Origin: Macrotis lagotis
Lineage: Eukaryota > Chordata > Mammalia > Peramelemorphia > Peramelidae
NCBI RefSeq assembly: GCF_037893015.1
Contig: NC_133662.1
Location: forward strand, 269,273,944-269,337,943
Direction of reading: 5' to 3'
DNA length: 64,000 bases
Shown: positions 59,701-64,000 of the stretch, in pieces
How positions within the stretch are numbered: position 1 is the first letter of the stretch
How the letters are laid out: each line of letters opens with the position of its first letter
The notes under the pieces: model-generated
Seen by the model: only the letters and a program-made list of their open reading frames with translations
Told to the model about the DNA's origin: nothing
The model's database searches: none
Translations under genes and position numbers: made by a program

Positions 59701-61047
59701 TGCATCTGCCATCTGTTTTACCACTTACATGAGAGCATTGGATTCCATTACCAATGTATTGGGGGGGGGGGTGCAGATTATATGTGTCACTCAGTCCAAG
59801 GCAAGTAGGTTTGTCATTGTTGGAAACTCCTTGAGTCATGGCACCTATGGGACCCCTGGCCACTTAGGGTACAAAGTGTTCCTGCCTCCTTCCTGTTCAT
59901 CTGTGGAAGCAAGTTCCAGCTGGGCTCCTACCTAGGGAGAAGAACTCCCCAAAAAGAAACCCTCCTCACCAGGATACACATTGCCTTTGGTTTTGTGGAC
60001 ATTTCTCATTTGTGAACTGAGGGCTGCTGGGCATATGTCAAGCTTCTGAAAGGAAACTTGGAAAGGGGGACTCCTCCTGGCCAGGCCTTGGGAACTTTGC
60101 CTGGCCCTTCTGTATATGGCAGCAATCAGCACTTGCTTGTCTCAGTCTGACCCCCTGACATGTATGTAGAAGCTCTTGGAACAAACGAGATCCTAATTCA
60201 TTTAAAGTGTTACTAGATTCATAGAAGCTTTTTTGGTCCCTGGGTGTTTACTTAGCCATGGGGCAGGGAAGGAGTGGGGGGAAGCCTGCAGCAGTTTTTA
60301 AGGTTAAAAAGCCTATTGACAGAAGCTGGGAATGACTTTAAATAATTTGGAATGTTGTGAATAACAGTTGTGAATAACTAAGAAAGTGTCACTTGTAGAA
60401 TAAGCATCTTGTATATGAAGGCGATAACAAGTTTACAAAAAGTCTCTTTTTCTGAACTTCATCCTCTCCTGTTATGCCAGCTCAGATAGGTGAAGTTTAA
60501 AAAGAATTTTGTTTTATCACTTAGTTTTAAAATGTTTACACAACTTGATTCTTTGGCTTCCAGAACTGGAGCAATTAACCCCCGAACGTCTTTGATATTA
60601 ATTGTGATTTCTTGGCCTTGTCTAAGGAGGAAGCAAAAATAGATATTTTTCCTTTGAACATTGAAATAATAAAATAGGATAGAAATGGGATATAGGTAAG
60701 TAGTAGGTAGACAGACAGCCAGACAGACACATGTACACACACATGTGCACATGGATATGTATGGTTGAATTTTAAAACTCATAATGGCCAAAGTTTTAAA
60801 AATAGCAACATTTGAATTTGTAGTCTTGGAAGTGATTATCTTTAGATAACAGTTTGAAAATAATAAAGATGAGTCAAAAAGGTGAAGATGATTCTTTTAA
60901 TGGCCAGTCCAACCATAACAAGAATTAGGAGGGTTTCTGAAAGTGGGCTGTTCTCAGATACTTCCTATGGACATTCAGGGTCACAAAAGCATTGAAATAA
61001 TAAAAGTGAATATATTTTCTTTTTAGGTGACTCCACTAGTGATGCAG
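25345..61047 (+). CDS. TRAF3IP1: TRAF3IP1 (IFT54/MIP-T3), exons 1-10, 3' part outside window
   Basis: Spliced coding sequence assembled from ten exons, listed separately below. The frame stays open across all nine joins and gives 442 codons plus one base. The product matches recalled mammalian TRAF3IP1 along its length: [15 protein letters not shown] at the N-terminus, [18 protein letters not shown] in exon 3, [12 protein letters not shown] in exon 4, a K/E/R/D-rich linker in exon 5, and GDSTSDA in exon 10. Family knowledge: IFT54 is a subunit of the IFT-B (IFT-B2) complex in cilia. Its N-terminal calponin-homology-type domain binds tubulin and its C-terminal coiled coil binds IFT20; it was first found as a microtubule and TRAF3 partner. 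Human mutations cause Senior-Loken syndrome. Human protein is about 691 residues, so roughly 250 C-terminal residues lie downstream. No stop or frameshift interrupts the exons, so the gene looks functional. Confidence 0.97.
25468..28535 (+). other. TRAF3IP1 intron 1
   Basis: 3,068 nt. The first 300-400 nt continue the CpG island. Then come unique DNA, an L2-like piece (about 26480-26620, +), an L3/CR1 3' fragment (about 26870-26965, +), a tRNA-headed SINE remnant (about 27225-27335, +), and a T-rich stretch at 28080-28330. No exon candidates seen. Confidence 0.7.
26099..26104 (+). promoter_or_regulatory. Candidate intronic polyadenylation signal (intron 1)
   Basis: AATAAA 630 bp into intron 1, followed about 25-50 nt later by a U/GU-rich stretch (cttgttgtccccatgtggg). 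Could support premature cleavage near the promoter. Motif-level evidence only. Confidence 0.25.
28536..28604 (+). CDS. TRAF3IP1: TRAF3IP1 exon 2, residues 42-64
   Basis: A 69-nt, phase 0-0 exon encoding [18 protein letters not shown] then SDNVK, part of the calponin-homology-type domain. Acceptor tatgttttgaag|gtaatt; donor aag|gtaggt. The exon begins with GTA, so GT follows the acceptor AG directly. The reading [12 protein letters not shown] is near-identical to the human protein, which fixes the boundary. Skipping would remove 23 residues without a frameshift. Confidence 0.96.
28605..30130 (+). other. TRAF3IP1 intron 2
   Basis: 1,526 nt, mostly unique sequence, with one diverged tRNA-headed SINE at about 29195-29330 (+; ...cactagctgtgtgactttgg...). 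Nothing else recognised. Confidence 0.65.
30131..30292 (+). CDS. TRAF3IP1: TRAF3IP1 exon 3, residues 65-118
   Basis: A 162-nt, phase 0-0 exon encoding [20 protein letters not shown], then [20 protein letters not shown] and [14 protein letters not shown]. This is the most conserved block of the IFT54 N-terminal domain; the [12 protein letters not shown] motif is diagnostic. Acceptor aaatttgtcag|gaaaaa; donor aag|gtaagg (strong). The frame continues open into intron 3 to a stop at 30569-30571, so intron retention would add about 92 residues (see findings). Confidence 0.97.
32625..32795 (-). mobile_element. SINE inserted in an L2-type tail
   Basis: Antisense SINE (ttacttgcccagggtcacac ... ctccaaggctggtgctctat). 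The flanks gttttgtct / tttttgtct and the L2-tail text that resumes at 32796 (gtctctgtaccctcagtgcc) suggest insertion into an L2 tail. Confidence 0.75.
34683..34818 (-). mobile_element. SINE fragment with (GTTT)n
   Basis: tttgtttgtttgtttttggt followed by cacacagctaggtaaattat and ctgactccagggccaatgcc; antisense WSINE1-like, tail shortened. Confidence 0.85.
35255..35279 (+). repeat. 25-bp direct repeat, copy A (before exon 4)
   Basis: Begins agctgggcagg and ends gaggctcagca. Identical over 25 bp to 36095-36119 on the other side of exon 5. Not a member of any repeat family I recognise. Confidence 0.85.
35370..35498 (+). CDS. TRAF3IP1: TRAF3IP1 exon 4, residues 119-161
   Basis: A 129-nt, phase 0-0 exon encoding [20 protein letters not shown], then [14 protein letters not shown] and EEEPRIPKE. 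It ends the globular N-terminal domain ([16 protein letters not shown]) and begins the charged linker. Acceptor ttggatccaaag|ctttca has a modest pyrimidine tract upstream; donor gag|gtaaat. It is separated from exon 5 by only 75 nt. Confidence 0.96.
35499..35573 (+). other. TRAF3IP1 intron 4, minimal 75-nt intron
   Basis: gtaaat...tttag, 75 nt and divisible by three. Read in frame from exon 4 it is open until the TAG that is itself the acceptor. Confidence 0.9.
35574..36035 (+). CDS. TRAF3IP1: TRAF3IP1 exon 5, residues 162-315, charged linker
   Basis: A 462-nt exon, phase 0-0, encoding 154 residues made mostly of K, E, D and R. Examples are [39 protein letters not shown] and [18 protein letters not shown]. 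The human protein has the same low-complexity linker with REKDKDKEKAKE and [12 protein letters not shown] at matching places. It is likely disordered and basic/acidic mixed, between the tubulin-binding head and the coiled-coil tail. The coding strand is almost pure purine, rich in GAA-type splicing-enhancer triplets. Acceptor ccttgtttag|gacaga; donor aag|gtaagt (consensus). The minus strand is also open in several frames, an artefact of composition. Confidence 0.95.
36095..36119 (+). repeat. 25-bp direct repeat, copy B (after exon 5)
   Basis: Identical 25-bp partner of 35255-35279, offset by 840 bp, starting 60 nt after the exon 5 donor. Confidence 0.85.
39149..39303 (-). mobile_element. WSINE1-like SINE
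   Basis: aggtttttgcaaggtgaatg, ccacacagctaggtaattat, ctatccactgtgccacctag; complete antisense copy. Confidence 0.9.
39529..39609 (+). CDS. TRAF3IP1: TRAF3IP1 exon 6, residues 316-342
   Basis: An 81-nt, phase 0-0 exon encoding [20 protein letters not shown] then KVEMDKE. It aligns with human [20 protein letters not shown] (recalled), the SKK-S-D core being shared. Acceptor atcattttatag|gcttca; donor gag|gtaagc. It is followed by the 11.9-kb intron 6. Confidence 0.92.
39930..40290 (-). mobile_element. L1 3' end with inserted SINE
   Basis: Antisense L1 tail (aattgtattttttaattaca, ttcttccctctcccttcccc). A minus-strand WSINE1-like SINE at 40089-40236 is inserted with a perfect 15-bp target duplication, gaaataaaagatttt, at 40074-40088 and 40237-40251. 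Confidence 0.85.
40730..41515 (+). mobile_element. L2-type LINE, 3' half of ORF
   Basis: Pyrimidine-rich text typical of L2 reverse transcriptase C-terminal region: tctggatgcctgttggacat, tcggaactcattttcccc, ctattctcagttcctccctc. No open frame. Confidence 0.7.
41640..43390. other. Unidentified block in intron 6
   Basis: 1.75 kb that does not read like L1, L2, L3 or SINE. The minus strand has two modest open frames (42824-43045 with basic KTNGKIRSN...; 42124-42405). Could be a diverged unknown repeat, an old processed pseudogene, or unique intron. Confidence 0.4.
43400..46720 (-). mobile_element. L1 LINE, antisense, internally deleted
   Basis: Antisense text runs from the 3' UTR (43400-43700), through the ORF2 end (ccattctccagttgatgagc; ggacatccttgtttgattcc at 45643), then jumps near 45950 to ORF1/5' region-like text and ends about 46720 (tctaccatcttggaatttgg). 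A WSINE1-like SINE sits at 44413-44577 with near-perfect 13-bp duplications (aaattaattcttt / aaatgaattcttt). ORF2 is not open. Confidence 0.8.
46715..46880 (-). mobile_element. WSINE1-like SINE
   Basis: gttgcaaggcagtacgatta, cacatagctaggtaattatt, ctatccactgcgctacctaa; antisense. Flanks aaacaaattttt / caaacaaaatttt resemble a target duplication. Confidence 0.87.
47300..51085 (+). mobile_element. L1 LINE, sense, 5'-truncated
   Basis: Reads from within ORF2 (ctattagtgggtacctcaac at 47460) through the reverse-transcriptase region (gatacctcttgtcactgcta near 48948), the C-terminal region (gagaaatgcaaattaaaaca at 50190) and a 3' UTR ending about 51080 (gcatgtgattaaaa). Many stops; not intact. Confidence 0.85.
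51500..51575 (+). CDS. TRAF3IP1: TRAF3IP1 exon 7, residues 343-367 plus one base
   Basis: A 76-nt exon, phase 0 to phase 1, encoding [20 protein letters not shown] then KNSAE. It matches human [20 protein letters not shown] in order. Acceptor tctcttttctttaag|attgaa is strong. The donor gaag|gtactt is weak, lacking the usual A/G at +4 and G at +5. The split Gly codon is completed by exon 8. Retention would read [11 protein letters not shown]... to a stop at 51647-51649. Confidence 0.93.
51576..55028 (+). other. TRAF3IP1 intron 7
   Basis: 3,453 nt, mostly unique. An L2-tail-like stretch lies at about 52570-52745 (+), and short THER/Mar-like pieces ('...gcatttcttaggccctta...') at about 53285-53345 and 53800-53945. 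No exon candidates seen. Confidence 0.6.
52570..52745 (+). repeat. L2/MIR-tail-like stretch
   Basis: tgtgcattttgtatttactt, cctaggtcctggtacatggt; resembles the common '...gcctggcacatagtagg...' tail, diverged. Confidence 0.4.
55029..55130 (+). CDS. TRAF3IP1: TRAF3IP1 exon 8, residues 368-401
   Basis: A 102-nt, phase 1-1 exon completing Gly368 and encoding [20 protein letters not shown] then [14 protein letters not shown]. It corresponds to the human segment beginning GRKEDNISAKSLDS. Acceptor atattttatgtcag|gaagaag; donor atag|gtaagg. Sequence conservation is low except at the start, as expected for a disordered region. It has the same length, phase and acceptor block as exon 9. Confidence 0.9.
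56500..57430 (-). mobile_element. Antisense L1 3' end, with (CA)n and SINE
   Basis: Antisense tail (cattgttctcctgttctttt, atataggtcttcccatattt; resumes ccatcacaatcacatatccc ... ggatacagatctaaggatg). (CA)n at 56687-56731. A + strand SINE at about 56972-57215 (gactctgggcaagtcacttc, tctctgccaagaaaatccta, cagacatgactgaaatg-type tail) splits it. Confidence 0.75.
57590..57960 (-). mobile_element. Antisense L1 3' fragment
   Basis: ccttctgtttctgctcactt, gatctttccacatctgaaac, atgatattcttgtgctacaa, ctccaggtgataggcagttt. Confidence 0.7.
58833..58934 (+). CDS. TRAF3IP1: TRAF3IP1 exon 9, residues 402-435
   Basis: A 102-nt, phase 1-1 exon completing Gly402 and encoding [20 protein letters not shown] then [14 protein letters not shown]. 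It aligns with human TKEANINSTSISDDNSAS. Acceptor ctattttatgtcag|gaagaaa; donor aaag|gtaagc. It is serine/asparagine- and acid-rich and probably disordered. It resembles exon 8 in length, phase, G-R-K/R-E start and the 13 intronic bases before the acceptor AG. Confidence 0.93.
58935..61026 (+). other. TRAF3IP1 intron 9
   Basis: 2,092 nt with no clear repeat except an 11-base G run at 59761 and a short CA-rich stretch near 60725-60750. Nothing gene-like recognised. Confidence 0.55.
61027..61047 (+). CDS. TRAF3IP1: TRAF3IP1 exon 10, 21-nt microexon, residues 436-442
   Basis: Acceptor ttctttttag|gtgact and donor gcag|gtaaga bracket 21 nt that complete a Gly codon and encode G-D-S-T-S-D-A, leaving one base (phase 1-1). 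Human TRAF3IP1 has KGDSTSDAEGD at this point, so the heptapeptide is diagnostic even though the exon is tiny. Because its length is a multiple of three it can be included or skipped without a frameshift, a common pattern for regulated microexons. The next exon is beyond 64000. Confidence 0.88.
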
Positions 61048-62439
61048 GTAAGACTTTTCTCATCCATATTAAGTGATGTAGAAGCAAACACATTTTACCA
61101 TCCTCTGTATGCATGCTGCCCAAGTACGGCTTTAATAGGAATAGTGAGGTGATGAGCATTGCTTCAGAATCATCCACTGGAAGTAACTCAATTCTAGAAT
61201 AATTAGAAAGATCTCCAGAGGCTGTGTAGTGCCACCCAGAATTGAACAGGAATTGCCTTGAGCATTTTCCAAAAGTTATTTACTAGAAAAAAGTGAGTCA
61301 AATTCTCCACCAACACTATTGTCCAAAAGACAAGGGTTCTGCCCTCTAATCTGTTTCCCAGCCCTAAGTCTTGTCTAGGATCAATCTTCCTTGCTGTCCT
61401 CCACTGGCCCAGCTGGTTACTGTCCTCTGGATGCTCTTCAGCTTTGCAATGTCATTCTCAAAATGTGCCAGAATCAATCCACTGGTCTGTAAGCATTTGT
61501 AAGTGCCTTCTCTGTGCCGGGGGTCCTTCTGGGAGCTAAGTGAAGGATGGATTGGAGATGTGACCTCAAATAGAGAGCTGTAGCAGTCAAACTGAAAACA
61601 TTGTGGGGGAAATAGTCTGATTTGGGCACACACCTTGATTAATTCAGCAAAATTTCTTAGCCATGTATTAATGTACTGAATCTGTACATACCACAAAAAT
61701 GAAAATGCCCACCCCTGAGGAACTTTCATTATATTGGGGGCTACAGCAAACTCATCAGTGCCTGCTAGGAGACTGGCAAATACCATTCATACCAACCACT
61801 GAAGAAATGAAGTCTGGGAGGAAACGTATGGGTTGGCTACCTGAAAGTGGGAGGAGGGTTGTCAGGTTTGACCCCTCAGAGCCCAAAGGGCAGCACCAGA
61901 AGTGGTAGGTGCCAGTTGGAAAGGAGTAAATGGAGAGTTGAGATCCCGTAAACTTGGGCTGTCCTCTTATTCCTCTTGTATTGCAAGTCTTTGCTCAAGT
62001 GGATAAAATGATTGCTCTCTGTAATTGCCTGTCAGTGTTGGGATATGATTGCTTCTGCCACTGACACCACTGCCAAGCATTTATCCATATTGTCCAGGTG
62101 GATGACAGTTGAATTATCTGCAAAAATCTTGGGAAAGCATGTTTGCAGTTTTTTCATGTCTGGTTTAAAGAAGACGGGATTAGTATGGCTCTTTCATAAA
62201 TTGAAATTTGACAAATTTTATTGATATCTTTTGTTTTTAACTTCACCTTTACTTCCCCACCTTCAGTACATCCTTTCTCCTTTCCCCTTGTAGAAAAGAA
62301 TGAAAGAGAAGGGGGGGGGGAACCTCTACACATCAAATAAGTCTGCCATAGTATAGCAAGCTCCAAACCCATAGGCCCCCCACATCTGAAGAAGAAAGGA
62401 TGTTGTCTCATCCCTTCTTTGAAGCTAAGCTCAGCCATT

Positions 62440-62760
62440 CTAATAATTAAGGTTTTGTTTCTTTTTCTTTTACATTGTATTTGTTTGTGACATTGTAAAT
62501 GCTTAGTGAGGGATTTTTCTTTTTGTTTTTACTTTGTTTTACAGCAATCCATAGAAGTTTTTTTTCCCATTGCTTTAAGGTTATCTTACTATTATAGCTC
62601 ACTAATCCATCATATTCCTGTGCCCTAATTGGTTTCGCTATTTCCCATCCATTGGGCAGCTTCTATTTCTTTGCCATATGAAAAAATTATTTCTCTGAAT
62701 ATTTGACCTGCATGAGACCATCCTTGTGGTATATGGCATGTCTTGGTCTTGATGAAATCA
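62440..62760 (-). mobile_element. Antisense L1 3' fragment
   Basis: tattatagctcactaatcca, tcatattcctgtgccctaat, catccattgggcagcttct; diverged. Confidence 0.6.
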
Positions 62761-63609
62761 TGCTAGCTCATCAGAGTTAGTTATTCACTAACTGTCCCAT
62801 TAATAAGTCTGTCTGGAATTGCACCAGAAATCAAAATTACAAGAGCTTCAAACACTGTCATATTCTTATTTCCTATTTTTTTTAAATTTGAACAGTCCTT
62901 GCCACTGCACAGATTTTCAGAGATAACTTCAAATGGCTTGTTAATCACATTGACCAGTTCTTCACCACATTAGGATGTGGTTCTGCAGGGCTCTGGTGAC
63001 TTGACCTCAAGAGAAGTCAGTGAGACACTCTTAGTTTCTCCCTGTTTTATCTTGGTTTCTTCTTTCCTTCCTCATCCAGACATCATCCTCCTATGCAGAA
63101 AAAACTAAAATTAGTCAAATCATTTGTCCCCATCATCATTCATCTACTATAGAACAGACCTGAACCTTCATTGGTAACTTCAGAAATGCGCTTTCTGAAG
63201 ACTTGGGGCACAGTTGTTAATAATTATAATATGCAAGTATTATTATTATTATGGTCCATTCTGAGAACTCCTAAGAACATCCTTCCATCATGGTAAATCA
63301 GTGCCTCTTCTGCAACCTGGATCTTGGAGAATTTCTTTGAGGTACTGAGGGTTAAGGAACCCTTATCCAAGCTCACAGTCAGAAAATGTCAAAGGTAGGA
63401 TTTGAATCTCATTTCTTCATCTACAATCTCATTGCCCTCTCTTTATTAACATTATATAGGATCATCCCACTGTTTTGTAGTCATCCTTGGTTTGTTTAAA
63501 GATCAAAGTTACTTCATCCACATTAATCTCTTTAGACAGGTTCCTTCCCCCCTCCTTCATTTGTTAACTCAGTGGAATTGTTTCTGCTGTCATTTTCAGA
63601 ATTTCCTTC

Positions 63610-64000
63610 TTTTTTTTTAAAGAAAAAATCAATTATTTATTTTTCCAACTTCATGCAAACTTAATTTTCAACAATCTTTTTTTTGGGTAAGGTTTTCAGT
63701 TCCACATTTTTCCCCCTCTTTCCTTTCCCTCCCATGACAGACAGATAGAAGTCTGATATAAGTTATATATGTCCATATTTCCAAATCAATCATGCTGTGA
63801 AAGAAGAATCAGAATTTTTAAAAAATGAGGGAAAAATCATAAAAGAAATTTCAAAAATTGAAAATAGTAAACCTTGGTCTATATTCAAACTCCACAGTTC
63901 CCTCTCTGGATGTGGATGACCTCCTCCATCACAAGTCCTTTACAATTTTCTTCTTTTCACTGGTGAACCAGTCCATCATGGTTGATCATCATACAGTGTT
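63610..64000 (-). mobile_element. Antisense L1 3' end, continues past window
   Basis: Close in text to 43440-43800 (cacatttttccccctctttc, aatcatgctgtgaaagaaga, ccctctctggatgtggatga, cagtccatcatggttgatca). The element runs off the right edge. Confidence 0.85.

Larger units (their letters stand above)
61048..64000 (+). other. TRAF3IP1 intron 10, open at window edge
   Basis: At least 2,953 nt. Unique at first, then an antisense L1 3' fragment (62440-62760), a MIR-like piece (-, 63340-63450), and an antisense L1 3' end (63610 to the edge). No following exon (human continuation EGDAGPAGQDKSE) was found. Confidence 0.6.

Overview
This is vertebrate genomic DNA with long introns, canonical GT-AG splicing and dense retroposons. 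The repeats point to a marsupial. They include many short tRNA-headed SINEs (about 150 bp) ending in a 'gccttgcaaaaacct' tail, longer CORE-SINE/Mar1-type copies, abundant L2, L3/CR1 and L1 pieces, and (CA)n and (GGA)n tracts. The WSINE1-like form of the short SINEs suggests an Australian lineage, but I recall that family assignment from memory and have not searched it.

The one confidently recognised gene is TRAF3IP1 (IFT54 / MIP-T3 / DYF-11), an intraflagellar-transport complex B subunit, on the + strand. Ten coding exons lie in the window: 25345-25467, 28536-28604, 30131-30292, 35370-35498, 35574-36035, 39529-39609, 51500-51575, 55029-55130, 58833-58934 and 61027-61047. They join in one open frame and give 442 codons plus one base. 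They cover the N-terminal calponin-homology-type domain, the highly charged K/E/R/D linker and the start of the acidic/serine-rich middle. The C-terminal coiled-coil (IFT20-binding) exons lie beyond the right edge.

Layout. 1-24.1 kb is intergenic, upstream of TRAF3IP1, and mostly old repeats. It also holds an isolated CpG island at about 1.95-3.1 kb, with a minisatellite, a purine tract and one weak candidate first coding exon on the minus strand. In human the neighbour on this side is PER2, in divergent orientation. No PER2 coding sequence is visible here, so a link between this island and PER2 is only a hypothesis. A polypurine tract at 24.12-24.80 kb runs into the TRAF3IP1 CpG-island promoter at 24.8-25.8 kb, which is TATA-less and has candidate RFX X-box half-sites and an NRF1-like site. 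25.3-64 kb is TRAF3IP1. Its introns range from 75 bp (intron 4) to 11.9 kb (intron 6, filled by two L1 copies in opposite orientation).

The most interesting observations are within the host gene. Exons 8 and 9 are equal in length (102 nt) and phase and share an identical 19-bp 3' splice-site block, which suggests a tandem exon duplication. Exon 10 is a 21-nt microexon. A 25-bp identical repeat brackets exons 4-5. The 75-nt intron 4 would, if retained, end translation exactly at its acceptor TAG. I found no tRNA, rRNA, CRISPR or bacterial-type feature and no intact transposon gene.
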